A stretch of 64,000 bases of DNA from Rosellinia necatrix (GCA_021209875.1 JAGYVD010000006.1:558001-622000); one strand, 5' to 3'. Counted from the stretch's first letter, positions 25,401 through 40,250 are shown. Notes: generated by a model from the letters alone, not told the origin. Translations and numbers: made by a program.

Positions 25401-26641
25401 AATTTTTAACTTATATATAATACTATATAAACAATTATTCTAAAATACATTAAAAATATTATAAAGTATTTATAAATAATATAATAATAATTTTAAATAT
25501 GATTAAACAATATAAAAACTATTTAAAAATTATATTTAAGCTATATAAAAATAAATATATAATTATATTATTAATAAAATCTTTTATCCGCTATTTTTAA
25601 TAAACTTATTTAAATTTAAAATAAACATGTTTAAAATAACAACATTAAAAAGCAGCGTTATAATAATTTATAACCTAGCTTTTTTAAGTTAATTAAAAGC
25701 GTTTAAATAATATATAAGCGCAACAGGATTTCTACGTAGTTTAATTTTATATTATATAAAATTAATTAAGCTGCTATAAAAAAAAAAGCTGTTTTATAAG
25801 CCGAAAATAAGTAAATAAAACGTATTAAAACAAAAAAACTAAATAAGCGCAAATTATATATAAAAACTAAATATTATAAACTAACCGCTTTAAAAATAAC
25901 TTTGTTTAAAGCTCTATAAAATATTATATATAAAAAAACTATTTTGTTCTATTATAACTTATATAAAAAATTATTTTTATAAATCGATAGATTAATATAA
26001 AAAGTTTTAAAGTAATAGGTTTTTATTTAAAGCTAAAAAAAATATAAAAACTAAACAAAAACAATTTTTAATATTAACGTTTAATTAATAATATATTTAA
26101 ATAAATTTTTAGCTAATATAAAATAAACTATCGATTTTAAAACTAAAAATAATATATTTAGTTTAAACAGCTAAAAGCTGCATATAATAATATAATCTAA
26201 TAAAAATTAATAATTATATTAATAAATTATTTAGCTATTAAAAGTATTATTAAATAAACAACCTTAAAAACTGCAGCTATTAAACATGTTAATTATAAAT
26301 TAATTAATTAACTTATTCACTTATTATAATATAAACTGCATATATATTATTTGCTAAATAGGCTAAACTATATATTAAATGCTTTTAATTGTTTATAAAC
26401 AGTATTAAATATTTAAAAAACAGACAAAAAACTAATAAAAATAAACAATAAACTTATGTTAAACATAATATAAACAAAATTAAAAGCTGCGTTTTATATG
26501 TTTATATTAGAAGTAATTATAAATAAACCTTTAAAAAACAGATTTCTAGCAGCATAAATAAAAAACTATAAATACATATAAATATTAAAAGCTTTAAAAA
26601 TATTTTTTAAAAAAAAAGATAAAAACGTCGCGGTTTATTTT
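22465..26641. other. Unassigned AT-rich DNA
   Basis: About 4.2 kb without an open frame of substance or a recognisable repeat partner in the window. 22,470-23,700 is T-rich on this strand and 24,400-26,600 is A-rich, suggesting at least two different old elements. Open stretches of about 63 codons here are what AT-rich DNA gives by chance. Confidence 0.5.
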
Positions 26642-26914
26642 TGTAATGGCTGCAATAACGGCAGTTGAAAAGATTCAACTATACCTATGTATTGGGAAGA
26701 AAAACTAAGGTTGAGGAAAAGAGAAAACTACATACAGGGCCGACGGCCAGAATTCCTACTTGTACATACTACTGGCCATTCACTACGTGACTGGCCTACC
26801 ACATTTACCACTCCATGCCTGTACCTGCCCTAGCTAGGGAGCCAATCAGGGATCGGCTGGCCGGTCGGCCAGCCGGCCAATCAGAGATCGCCATCATGGC
26901 CTTGGGCCATGACA
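26642..26914. mobile_element. 273-bp solo LTR, not RIPed
   Basis: Begins TGTAATGGC and ends GGCCATGACA, an imperfect TG...CA inverted pair. It is bounded by a perfect 5-bp duplication ATTTT (26,637-26,641 and 26,915-26,919). GC is normal and the right half holds a GGCCGG palindrome-rich stretch (26,850-26,880). There is no second LTR and no interior. A solo LTR left by LTR-LTR recombination, after the region was already AT-rich, explains all of this. A short frame crossing its right edge is not a gene. Confidence 0.8.
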
Positions 26915-26919
26915 ATTTT

Positions 26920-28434
26920 AACTTTAAGTATTTTTTTAATATTACTATAAATAAACTAATATATAATATATATAAACATAAAACGTTTATATATTTTAAT
27001 CGGCATAATTAAAAACATTCTAGAATAAATATATAATAAAAAAATAGCACTATAATATTTAATAAATAATATAAATATTAAAACTATTTATAAACGCTAA
27101 TAAAATATAAATAATAAAAAATTATATTAAATATTATCATATCTATAACTTAAACTAAACTAATAAACAGTAACTTATAAAATAACAAAACTAATCAAAC
27201 TTTAAAACTTATTATTTATATATATTATAAATATAAATTTTATTTTAATACTTTTAAAAGTTCAAATTAAAAATATTTTTAGCAGTTAAAAAAAAAATTA
27301 TATTTTAATATATATAACGTTATAATAACAGTTTTATGCCCTGTTTTAAAACATATGCTATTAATTTTTAAATATAAGAAATATATAGCAGAAAAATAAA
27401 GCACTGCTTTAATTAAACAATTTTTATTAAACAACTAAAGCATTTCTAAAAGAAAAAAATTTTTAATAAAAACTAAACGTTTATATTTATCTTTTGGCAA
27501 AATATATAAAAGTTATTTAATATTAAGCTAATAATATCAGCTATATATTATTTATAAATAAACGGCTTATTAAAACGTAAAAATTAAATAATAAAATAAT
27601 AATATAATATTATATATTTATTAAACTAACAACAGATTAAATAAATATTATATTTTTTAAATAGAACTTAAACGTTATATATAATAATATTATATATTTA
27701 ATTTTTATAAATAGTTATTTAAGTTTAAACTGCCTAATATATTAAAAATATTAGTTAATTTTAATAATATTAAAAATTTTTAAACATATGTTTTTTGCAA
27801 GCATTTGCGTTAAAACGTTTATTTAGCAATAAATTTTGCTTAAGCTGCAGCAAAATATAATTATAACGCTAAATATTATTTATTAAAATCCAAAAAATTA
27901 AGTTTATTTATATTTATATAAAAATATTATTTGTTTTATTAACTATTAAAAAATATTTTTCATAAAAATTTAAAGTTTAAATAGTTAAACCATAAATAAA
28001 AACCTAGCTTATAAATTAAATGTTTTTAATAATTTTATATTTATTTAATAATTTTATAAAGCATTTATATATAACTTTAAAAACTTAATTTTTTGAGCAT
28101 TAAATGCTGCTTTTAAACTTATAAAAACTAAACAAAATTTTAGCAAAAAAACATATATAAAATAAAAATTATTTTTAAATATTGTTTTAACTAAAAATAC
28201 AGCAGCTTTAATTATTTAATTAAATAAAAAAATAAATTTATAAAAATAATTAATAAATACTAGAAAAGCAACTTTAATACAGCGGAAAACTTATTAAAAA
28301 ATACTAAAATTAACATAGTTTATGTTTTACTATATAAATAAACATTAAAAAAAAAGGCTAATTATAACGGCTTATATAACAGACTTTGCTAAAGTTAGCA
28401 GAACTTTATAATCGGCGCAGCTTTTTAATACGCG
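26920..28434. other. Unassigned AT-rich DNA
   Basis: About 1.5 kb of RIP-type sequence. I see no gene, no repeat partner and no array. Confidence 0.5.
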
Positions 28435-28627
28435 CGTATAAAAAAAGCGTTTATATAAGCTTTTCGCTTAAGGTGCTATAGCCCGTAGCTATACGCTTAA
28501 CTTAATTAGGCCTACCCCTATATATATAAGCCCTAGCCCACACCTAGGTAGAACTTTAGCTTATCCTAGATTTACTAGGCGATTATTTTTTTAATATACA
28601 CTTTATACCCGCTATAGTGCACCTCTT
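28435..28627 (-). repeat. About 190-bp dispersed repeat, copy 2 (inverted partner of 1,664-1,868)
   Basis: Reverse-complement match to 1,664-1,868. This copy keeps C residues near 28,595-28,625 where copy 1 has T or A, a RIP-type difference. Confidence 0.6.
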
Positions 28628-28779
28628 AATTATTATTTTTTATTTTAGATATGCTAAATTATTATTATTATATTTTATAACTTATATTAAAATAAATTTT
28701 ATTTTATTAATTAAAAACAGTTTTAAACAGCTTTTAATTAATTTATTATAAATTTAATAATAGCTTTAAAAGCTAGAAA

Positions 28780-29485
28780 ATACATAAAAAGCTATGGTTA
28801 AAAATATATTTATTAAAGTAATAAATAAAGTTTATTTTTTAATTAAATAATAAAAGTAATAAACAATATATATATAGCTTATAAAACATAGTTTTAAAAA
28901 GCTGGTCAGTTATAGTTATATTAGTCCAGGTTTAATAAGTAGTTTATAAGCTATTTAGCGATTATTTAAAATAAAAATATATAATAGTTTGCGTGTATTA
29001 GCCCGTGCGCTGATATTTTTTTATAAGCACTGCCTATAATATTAAAGTTTTATATATAATAAATTAAAATTTAAAGTTATATTATTAAAACCGAAAATAT
29101 ATAGGTTAATCTAGCAAAAGTTGAAGCTGTAATAAATTAAAACCTTATTATTATAATAAAAACCCTATAATTTTTTTAAAAATTCTATAATTTTTACTAA
29201 AAATTTATTTATTAATATATGTTATAGGCAGTACTTATAAAAAAGTATTAGCGGACAGCCTAATATAAATAAACTATTATATATTATTATTTTAAATAAT
29301 TATTAAATAGCTTATAAACTAATTATTAAACTTAAACTAATATAACTAAAATTAACCAGCTTTATAAAACCATGTTTTATAAGCTATATATATATTGTTT
29401 ATAATTTTGCTATTTAATTAAAAAATAGATTTTATTTGATATTTTAATAAAAATATTTTTAAATATAGCTTATTATATATTTTTA
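28780..29485. repeat. Large inverted repeat made of family B 3'-end sequence
   Basis: The reverse complement of about 28,780-29,041 aligns with about 29,222-29,485, giving arms of roughly 260 bp around a spacer of about 180 bp. Both arms match the 3' end of family B (about 18,980-19,215 and 39,990-40,240). Recognisable pairs include ATTAGCCCGTGCGC on the left and GCGGACAGCCTAAT on the right, differing by RIP-type changes. Transcribed, it could fold into a long hairpin. Confidence 0.7.
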
Positions 29486-32258
29486 GCTTTTAAAGCTTTT
29501 GGTAAATTATAACAAACTAATTAAAAGCTTTTTAAAAGTTGTTTTTAATTAATTAAACACAATTTATTTTAATATGAACTATAAATTATAATAATAATAA
29601 CTTTATATATTTAAAATAAAAGTAATATTTTATTAATAAAAATAAATTAAAACTATTTATAAACAGTTTAAAAATAATTTTAAATAGCTAATATATTAAT
29701 TTTAGTATTATTTTTATATTTATTTATTAAACTCTGCTAAACTTTTTACGTTTAATTACAAAAGTTTAAATATAACCTTTAGTTTAATTTAAAAGTTTAT
29801 CTTATATAAATTATAAATCAACAAAAAATTTATAAGTAATAATAAATTAAAATAAAATAATATTTATAAACAGTTTAAAAATAATATATAAATTATTATT
29901 AAATTATTTTACATGATAAATAGTTTTGATATAAAAGCTAATTCAAAAATATTTTTATAATATATTTAAACTATTTATAATAATTTAAATAAAACTATAT
30001 TATTTATTTATAAGCTGTATATATTTTATTAAAAAGTTGGTTAATATTTTTCATGTTTTTTTTAATTTAAACAGTTATTATTAAAATCAAATAAAATATA
30101 CTAAACAAATGATATTAAATTATTATTATTTTTAAAAGCTATAAATAATAAGTTTAAAAACGCTTCTGTAAACATATAATTATTTAATAATTATTAAAGT
30201 TTTTTAATCAGGTTTTAAAATTATAAATAAACTAAAAAATTATTAAATTGTTATATTAAAAATAACGTTTAAAATAAATATAAATATAGCATAACTTATA
30301 AAAAACTAGTAGTAGATTTTAAAAAATATTAAAATAACTAAAGTTATTTTTTAAGCTTATTATTTAATAAAGCTTTTAAGCAAGGCTTAAGCTGCTTAAG
30401 CTATAAAAAAAACGTTATAAAAAGCAAAGAAAAACTGTTTATAATATAAAAAACTAGGCTATTTTATTAAATTATGTTTTATAAAACCCGCAGGCAGTTT
30501 AAATATTTATATAAATAACATAAAAATAAAAAAAATGCTACACATATGCAGTAAAAAATGGTTAAAAAACAAGTAATTTTTTTTTAAAAAAAAACGTTTT
30601 TAAAAGTTAATATAAACTTAAAAAAAATTGCTATTATTGAACAGCTTATAAACAGCTTATTTTGTATAATTAATATATTTATAAAAAATATAATTTTAAA
30701 AGTTTTAACAAATTAAAAATATAAATTATTATATATAAAAATAAAAAACAGCTTTTAAGCAACTTATTTAAAAAAACCCATAAATGCTTTTTAAAAATAT
30801 ATAAAATCATTTATTCAAATTTAGATATAAATAAATATATATATACATAATAAAAAGTTATAATATTTATTAATATTAAAAAACATTTATTAAAATATAA
30901 AAAAATATTCCTTATAAATATTATATAAAAAAACAATATAATAGTTATAAAACAATATAAATTAAACAAAAATTAGTAAAACAGCTTAAACTATGTTTAT
31001 AATTAATATTATTATTTTTAATAAAAAAATTATATAAAGCTAGAAAACTTAAATAAAAATTATTTAAAGTTTTTTTATAATAATTGTTTAAATAAACTAA
31101 ACTTTTAATTTAAAAGTTTTACATATAACTTAAAAAACTTTTAAATAAGTTAAAAAATAAGCTGACTTATTTAATAAGTATAAAATATAAGCTTTATTTT
31201 TTAACTGTTCGAAAAGAAATTATAAAATATATTTAAATATAAATATATAAAAATATAAAAATTAATTTTATAAAGTTTTTATATGATATATTAACAAATA
31301 AACTTTTATTTTTAAAAAACTTAATTAAATTATTAAATAAAAATATATATATATAAACAGCTTGCTAGCAAATATATTAATGTTTTTATATATAAGTTTA
31401 ATAATAACTTTTGTTTTTGTTATAATTATAAAATATTTAATAATATTATTAAAAAAGCTAATATTTTTTAATTTAAAAACACTTAAAATGTTTTTATAAG
31501 CTAAATAGTTTATTAAATTAAATATTAAATTAATTTTTATAAAATTAAAATATAAAAAAATAAAAACAAAAATTGTTTTTTAAATTAAGTTTAAACTATT
31601 CAAATAACAAGTAATATTTTTAGGTTTATAAAACTTTTATAATATTTTAACGTTATATTAATAATATATTTTAAAGATTTTTAAATATTTTTATATTATA
31701 TATATTAATAGTATGCTTATATTTTTAAGCTAATAAATAAACTATTCTTATAAAATTAAACAAGTTTTAAACTGTTTTTAAATGCTAGTTTTTATATAAA
31801 TATTAATAAAAGCAAATTTAAAGTTTTATTATAAAATATTTGAAATTTATTATAAAAACACATAAAAAATTAATATAAACTTAAAAAATTATATATAATT
31901 TATACATAAAGGCTTTTATAACGTTTAAAAATATATAAAACTTTTTAAGCGTTATAAACTTTTATAAAATTTTATAAATAGCTGTTTAAAAAAAACAGCT
32001 TTATTAACTGTGTTAATAAAGAAAAAACGTTTTTTTTAAATAAAGATTTTATAAAAACACAGCTTTTAAAATACTTAAAAGCGTTTTTATAAACAAACTT
32101 ATATTAATTTATTTTAATTTTAATAAAAAACTTTTATAAAAGCAGATTATTTAAAATAGTTTTATAAAAAATTTAAGCTAATTAAAAAAAACCAAAAATT
32201 ATAGCTTGTTATATATTATTTACACTATTTTATAGCTGTAAGAATTAACTGTAAAATT
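29486..32258 (+). mobile_element. Family B repeat, copy B2, first segment
   Basis: Collinear with B1 (1,870-4,056, then 7,073 to about 7,890). It is uninterrupted around 31,400-31,420, the spot where B1 carries element A1. It stops at the left flank of element C, TAAAATT at 32,252-32,258. Confidence 0.75.
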
Positions 32259-32567
32259 TGTAACAGTAGTATGGAACGGCTTGGCAATTAAGCCAGGAAT
32301 CCCTACTTTAAAGATCTCTTAAGCAAAAGATGCACACATATAAAATGTAGTTCTAATGCCGCACTTGCAAGCGCTACGCGCGTAAAACCAGAATAACTGT
32401 TAAAATCGTTCTTACTATATAATTAATATATATAAATACCTGTAGCTTATTATATTAAATAAAAGCATTTTAATAAATTTAATTATTTATATTAAACATT
32501 TTGAAAATATTACTACGTTTTTAAGCATTAATAAATATTTTATAAATTAATTTATATTTTTATTAAA
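32259..32567 (+). repeat. Family C LTR, left copy
   Basis: Matches 35,775-36,084 at an offset of 3,516. Its left part is GC-richer and its right part fully decayed, the reverse of its partner. Confidence 0.8.
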
Positions 32568-35500
32568 GTTATAAGCCTGGTTTATTATTAAACTAGTACT
32601 TTTTTTAAAAGCTGTAATCTATTTAATTTTAAAATATAAAACCGTTTATTTAAATTTTTATATAGCTATTATTATTTATTTTAATAAAATTTTTATATTT
32701 TAGTTTTAAAGCTTTTAATTCTGCTATAGTTTTTAAAATAAATATGACGTTATTTTTGTTTTTATAACCACAGCTTTAATTATAACAATTAAAACAAATG
32801 TTTTTTAAAAAGTATTTATAATTAAAATTGTTAATATATTTATTTAAAGTATTATGTTTAAATAAAAATATTTAACCGTTTATTAATTTTAATAATAAAA
32901 GCTTAACATATAATTTAAATTTGTTTTTATATAATTAATATAAAAATCAGCAACAGCACATTTTAAACAAGTAAAAAAAAAACATAACGTATAAAAAATA
33001 CATGTATAAACAGCTTTATATAAAAATTTTAATTATAAAAACTTTTTAATACTTAATACTTTTAAACTTACTGTTTAAAAATTATTATTAAGCTTTTAAA
33101 TATTTAAATAAAATATTTTATTTAGTTTTAAAAAAACTTATTTTTAATCGCGTTATATAATTATATATAAATAAATTAATAAAACAGTTAATATTATTTA
33201 TATAAAAATCGTTATTAATATAAATATTAAAAGTATATTAAAAACAAATCAGCTTAATATTTTATATAGCGATTATATTATAACTAAATATAATATTTAT
33301 AGCTATATTATTATTAAAATATTTTATAAATTTAAGCTTAAATTATATAAAAACAGCTAATTAAATAATCTGTTATTTATATTATATAAAGTTTTTAAAA
33401 TTATATATAAAAGCGGAAATTTAATAGTTTAAGCTTTTTAATTATAAAAACATATTATTTATAAATAATATAAAAGCTAAATGCTTTTTATATAAATATA
33501 TTATATTTTTATTAAATAATATAATTTTAATTTTTATAATAAAAGCTAAAATTATCGTTATAAGCTATATAGCTAAAAAAACAATAGTTTTAAAACAGTT
33601 TTTAAAAATTTTATTTTAAACTTAAAAAATATAAATAATTTATTAAAATAATATTTAAACAATTTATTTAATAATTAACAAGCATAAAAAATTATTATGA
33701 AACTTAAACATGTAAATATATAAAATATATAGCTTAAATAAAAGTATTAAAAGGCTTGTTTATAATATAATATTTTTTATGAATTAAATATTAGCAGATA
33801 ATTTTATAAAAATTTTTATATAAATACAGTTTAAATATTTAAATAATTTATATTATAATATAAAAACCTAAGAAGCTGCCAGCTTAAACTTTTAATAATT
33901 AATTAAAAATATAAAAAAATAAACATATCAAAAAAATTTTAGCTTTATATAATTCTTAAAAAAACGCTTTTTTTTATTTTTAATTTTTAATAAAAATTTT
34001 TAAACCATTAAACTTTTAAAATATATTAAAAAAGCGTTTTAAAATTAAATTATAATAAGCTTTTTAAACAGCGTTTAAAAATATAAGCTACGTAATAAAA
34101 ATAAACAAAAAAACTATAATAAATTGGAAATAAAACATATAAAAAAAACAATATATAAAAAAACAACCAGCTATAAAAATATAAGCGTTAAAAACAGCAA
34201 AAAAGTATAAAAAACATGAAAGTTTATAAAAATAAACGTTTTTAAAGCTATAATATTTTATTTTTTATTAAAATATTAAAAATTTAGCGCAGCAAAATTT
34301 TAAAATTTAAAATAGTTTATTATAATATTAAAAATAAAATAAAAGAATATAAAAAACGTTTAACTATTAATTAAATATATAAAAGTTAATTTTATATTAT
34401 TAAATATATATTAATTAATTAATTAAAACATATAAAATAAAATATAAACTAACAAATATTTTTATATTTAACAATATAACATTAATATTAATTATTATAT
34501 TTAATAATTTTACAATATAATTTATCTGATAAATTAACAAGCATAAAATTAATATAGCTTAAATAAAATATTTTTAAATAATATTTATTAGTTTTAAACA
34601 TAAATAAATAACATAAAAGCAGTATTAACAGCAGCAGCAGTAATATTATTTATTATATAATATTTTAAATTAAAAACAGCAAATAAAAGCAGCATATATA
34701 ACAGTATAAAATTTAACAGCAGTAGTTTAACAGCATTAATAATAATAAAGCTTTAAAAACTTAAAATAATATATTTTTAATATTTAAACTTAAATTTAAA
34801 ATAAATAAGCCCAATAAAAATAAATCTAAAAAAAACGTTATTAATAAAAATTAGCTTGTTGTTTTAATTTTATATATTATATTTAAATTAATTATAAATA
34901 AACAGAAAAAATATTAAAAATATTATTTATAGCAATATAAGCAGCAGAAATAATAAAAGCAGTAAAAACAGCGTTGATAGCAGCAGCAGCAATAAAAGCA
35001 GCAGCAGCAGCAGCAGTAATATAAACATAAGCTTAATAACAATAAAAACGATTTTAACAACTATTTATAATAATTATTAATACTTTAAACACGCGTTAAT
35101 AAATAAATTATATTAATAATTTATAAATAAAAATAATATCATTAATAAATATAATATATAATAAATTATAATAATATTTATAAATTAATATAATTATAAT
35201 AAAACTTTAAAATTACAGCTTTAATAAATATAAACAATAAATTTATTAAAAATAAAAACATATTTTAAAATAATAATAAAAACTATATTTTATATTAACA
35301 TATTAAAAGTTTAGTAAAATATATAAATAAATAAATTATATATAGCTTATATATTTAAACTTAAAAAATAAAAAACGTTGAAAAATAAAAACTAAATCCT
35401 AATTTATATTTAAACTATTAATAAATTATTAATTATGTTTAAATATTAATAAAAAATTATTAAACTTAATTAAAATATAAAACAACAATATAATCAAAAA

Positions 35501-35774
35501 TATACACTTGAAAAAATACTTTTTTAAACATGTTAATATAGTTAAAATAAATTATTTACAGCTTTAAAAAACAAAGCCGCGATATATAATTCTATTTTTA
35601 TTTATTATTACATATAAACAAACTAATTATATTAATAAAACATGTATATTATGAAAACATAAGCTAATTAACTTATTAAAAATACTTCAAAAAACTAGTT
35701 TAAATAACAAAATCTCAAAAATAATTAAAAATAAAACAATAAATTAGTTAATAAATTAATTAATTTAAAAAATA

Positions 35775-36084
35775 TATAATAATAATATAAAACAGCTTAG
35801 CAATTAAGCTAAAAATCTTTATTTTAAAAAGTTTTTAAGCAAAATATATATATATATAAAATATAGTTTCGATGCTATATTTATAAGCGCTACACGTGCA
35901 AAACAAAAACAACTTTTAAAATTGTTTTTACTACGTAATTAATATATATAAATACCTATAGTTTATTATATTAAATAAAAGCTTTTTAGTAAATTGGATT
36001 ATTTATATTAAATATTCCTAAAATATTACCACGTTTCTAGTAATTAATAAATGTTTTTACAGATCGATCCACACTTCTGTTAAA
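35775..36084 (+). repeat. Family C LTR, right copy
   Basis: Direct repeat of 32,259-32,567. The right end keeps C and G residues (ATCGATCCACACTTCTGTTA) where the left LTR has T and A at each such position, and the reverse holds at the left end. Confidence 0.8.
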
Positions 36085-39000
36085 AAATTTATAATAAAAA
36101 TCTTTTTATGATTATAAACAATTTATGAACTTAATATATTAAATTTAACTATATAAACATGTTTTTTATTATAATATTTAATTATAAAAACTTTATTTAT
36201 TTTATAATTATTAAAAATTAATTAAATATAAATTTAAACTAAAGTTTTATAAAAAACGTTTAAACAGTTAAACCAACATATTATTAAAATATAATTAAAA
36301 CTTTTTAAAAAAGTTTAAAATAAAAATATATAAAATAAAATAAGCAGCATTTAAAAATAAATAGCTGTTTATTAAACTTTTAAACTAATTATAAACTAAT
36401 TAAATACACAAATTAAAAAATATATTAGTTTTTTTTAAAAAAAATTTAAATATAAAAACCTGGTTAATATTTAAAATACTGCTTTTAAAAAACTTAAGCT
36501 ATATATATATTATTTATATTATATAAAAAACAGCGTACTTTTTTTTAAAGTTAAATTTTAAAGTATTAATTATTAAATATAACTTAAACTTATATAACAC
36601 ATTAAATTTTTATAACTAGTTTTAAATTTTTAATAAAAGATTTTTAAATAAAAATAATATAAAATATTTATAATTTATATTTAATAAAACATTTTAATTA
36701 AAAAAGTTATTATAATAATATTTAAAACTTTTTTAACTAACGCTTTTAAAAAACATAAAACATTTTATATATAATTATAATATCTGCAGCAAAAAATAAT
36801 ATAAAAAACTAAAAATAAAGCTTGCTATATTTATTATTAGTTTTTAAAGAATATTAAAACAAACTTTTCATGAATTTTAAAATAAACATATTAATAAAAA
36901 AATAAAGCAACTTTATTAATTTAATAATAATTATTAATAAGCTTAATAACGCTGTTATATTAGAAGCAATAGTTTTAATAAATATAAAAACTTGTGTTAA
37001 ACAATTTATATAATATTATTAGCATTATTATAAGTTTATTATAGCTATAACTAGTAATAAAAGCATAAAATAACCTGGTTATTCTTAATATAAAAGATAT
37101 TTATTAATAAATATTAAAGAGCGTTTATTTACTGTTTATTATTTAAAAATAAATAAAGCTATAAAATAAATAAACTAAAAATATTAATATATTTATAAAT
37201 ATATATTATATATAGTTAACATAACTAGTTTATATTATCTTTAAAAGCTATATTTGTTATAAATAATTAAAATATTATAATTATTAAGCTAAGTTTTGTT
37301 TTTGTAATTTATAAATATTATATAGTTATTATATTAATAATTAAATATTTAACATAACTAGCTTGTAATTTATAAATTTTAGCTAAAATATTTATATAAA
37401 AGCTAAAAACAATATAAAACTTATTTAAACAGCTATAGTTATAATATAATAGAACTAAAAAAAATTATTAATAAACAGCATCTATTAGCTAATAAATTTA
37501 AAACTAAAGATTTTGTTTAGCTGTTTTTTAAAAATATATAAATATTACAGCTATTTTAAAAACTAATACAGCTATATATTAAATATTATATTATTAAAAT
37601 AATTAGCTTTTATATAACAAAATTAAATATTTTAAAAAATTTATAACTATTTTTATATTAAGCTTATATATTATATAAAAATAAATCTTTAGTTTTTTAA
37701 ACGTTAAATAATAGCCACCCTTTTTTATATAAATAATAAAATTTAAAAAAAAAAAAAAAAAAATCAAACTTATTAAAAATTTCAATTTTTTTAAAAACTT
37801 AAATAATAAACTGTTTTAAAAAAATATAAAGAAATATAAAATAATGATAAATTTAAAATAAAAAAATTAGTTTAAAATAAAATATAAAAAACAATAAATA
37901 AAATAAATAAATAATATGAAATATTATATTTTTAATTATAAATAAAATTAGTTTATAAATATAATATAAACAACTTAAAAATTATAAAAACTATTAAATA
38001 AAGCCGGCTAATTTTTTATATTTTTATACAAGCTTTAAATAAAATAATAATAAACGTTATATAAGCATTGCTTAAGCTATTTAATTTATTTTAATTGTTT
38101 CTTATTAAGCTTTAATTTTTTTAAGCTTTATTTATAACTAGCGTAAAAACAGCTAGTAAAAAAAACGTAGCTGCAGTTATTAAAATCCCACCAATAGCAG
38201 CTACAGCTGTCCTATTTGTTATATTATTTTAAAATTTAATTCATTTTTATTTACTTTTTAAGCTGTTTATAATTAATATTAAAATAAAACCCATACTTTT
38301 AATATAGTTTATATAAATTTATAAAAAAGAATATATAAAAAAAATAACAGTTTTTGAAAAGTTTATAAATAGCTTTATAAAGTGCGATAAAATATATAAA
38401 TTATTATTTATTTTTAAAACCTTTTTCTTAATTTTTTAATTAAATATAAATAATATATTAAAAATATAAACAGCAGATAAAATATTTATATAACAGGCTT
38501 TATAGTTTTTTATTATTTAAAAATTATTTAATGCAGCTTTAAATAATAATAATAATTTTATTTATATAATATATAAGCTAATATAAATAATAGTTAAAAT
38601 TAAAACTTATTTTTAATATTTTATTAATATAAATTACGCGTTTGAAAAACATTTAAACAAACTTTAATAAATTTATTTTGATTATTTAAAAAGCTTATAA
38701 ATTTATAATAAACAGCTGATAAAAAAACTTATTAAAAATATATTTATTATCGATATAAACGTTTTTAATAAAATATAAAAACTTTTATAAATAGCATCAA
38801 TATAAAATATAAATAGTTATAATAACAGCTAGTTTATTTTAAAATATTTCTTTTATTTATATAATATATGTAATATATAATAGCGCGTTTTTAACAATTA
38901 GTTTATAATAAGCTTATAAAAAACATATTATTAACTTAATTAATTTAAACAACTAAAGAGTTGTTCTTAATTAAATTATTAATATAATATAGATAAAATA

Positions 39001-40250
39001 TAATATATTTGTAAGCAGAACCAAAAAAAAGCTATATAAAATATAAATCAAAAGCTAATTTATTATAAAACAGGCAAAAAAAGTTTTGAAAATTATTATA
39101 AGCAGTATATAAACAGCTTTAAAAAAAAAAAGCTAAAAAAAAATTTAAAAAAAAACATAAATAACACTAGAACTTAGTTAATAAAGCTTATAAATAAATA
39201 AAAATAGTACTAAACACTAAAAAGAAAAAAATTTAATAAATAAAACAAAAAAAAACCTTATTTTTATTTTTTATTAATAAAATTAATATAAAAGCAACAG
39301 CTAAAAATAGCCTGTTTTAATATAATAAAAAACAATTGTTTAATTAATTAATAAAAGAATTATAAATAGTTTAGAACTCACTTTTAAAAACAAAAAAATA
39401 CAGTTATACTAGCAGGCCGAACTAACAGGCCGGCTAAAATATAAATAAAAATAAAGCCTGGCTATAATAATAAAAAACAGATATAATATTAATAATAAAA
39501 TATTAAACAGCTTATAAAATAAAATAAAAATAATTTATAAATAGCTTAAACAACAGATTAAGGCATTATAAAAATTAAAATAATTTATAAAGCTAGTTAT
39601 TATTAAAAAATTTTAAAAACATAAGCGGCTTAAAAATTTTATATAACTATATATAAAACAATATAAAATAAAGCCTGGCAAATTATCAAAAAGCAGTTAT
39701 ATATAAGCATTTAAAACATTTAAAAAATATATAAAAACCAGCAAATAATAAACCAAAAAAAATATTATAAAACGTTTATAAATAGCATTAAAATATTTTA
39801 ATAGACTAAACTAATAAAAATATATATTTATATATAAATAAAAACTTATAAATAAAAAAACTTAATAAAATAAAACTTTCTTTTTAATTTCAAAAAGATT
39901 TATTTATAAACTTAAAATATAGGTATAAAAACTATAAAACAGTTTATAATTAACTTACAACTTTTAAAAGAATATATAAAAATAATAATAATATTATAAG
40001 TAGTATTTATAAAAAAATATTAACATATAAGCTAATATAAATAAACTGCTAAATGTTTTTATTTTAAATAATTATTAAATAGCTTATAAATTAACTATTA
40101 AACTTGGACTAATATAATTAAAACTAACTAGTTTCATAAAACTATGTTTTATAAGCTATATATATACTGTTTATAATTTCTGCTATTTAGCTAGAAAATA
40201 GACCTTATTTGCTACTTGAATCAATGTATTTTAAGGCATAGCCTATTATA
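36085..40250 (+). mobile_element. Family B repeat, copy B2, second segment
   Basis: Collinear with B1 from about 7,890 to 8,835 and from 14,830 to 19,225. It contains the empty site for the 5.9-kb insertion (about 36,895-36,992). It ends near the AAGGCATAGCCT landmark. No open coding is left; a 60-codon AT-rich frame near 37,600-37,785 is chance. Confidence 0.75.

Larger units (their letters stand above)
32259..36084 (+). mobile_element. Family C LTR retrotransposon remnant nested in B2
   Basis: A 3.8-kb element with direct terminal repeats (32,259-32,567 and 35,775-36,084), inserted where B1 is continuous (near 7,890). The flanks share AAATT (32,254-32,258 and 36,085-36,089), a plausible 5-bp target duplication. 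The LTR ends resemble TGTAACAG and CTGTTA. The interior (32,568-35,774) is RIP-degraded, with no frame left; CAG-type repeats at about 34,985-35,015 are its only notable feature. Whether it was copia or gypsy cannot be told. Confidence 0.8.

Noticed and set aside
26815..27012. 65-codon frame starting in the solo LTR
   Set aside because: It crosses the LTR end and target duplication into RIPed DNA, so it cannot be an old gene.
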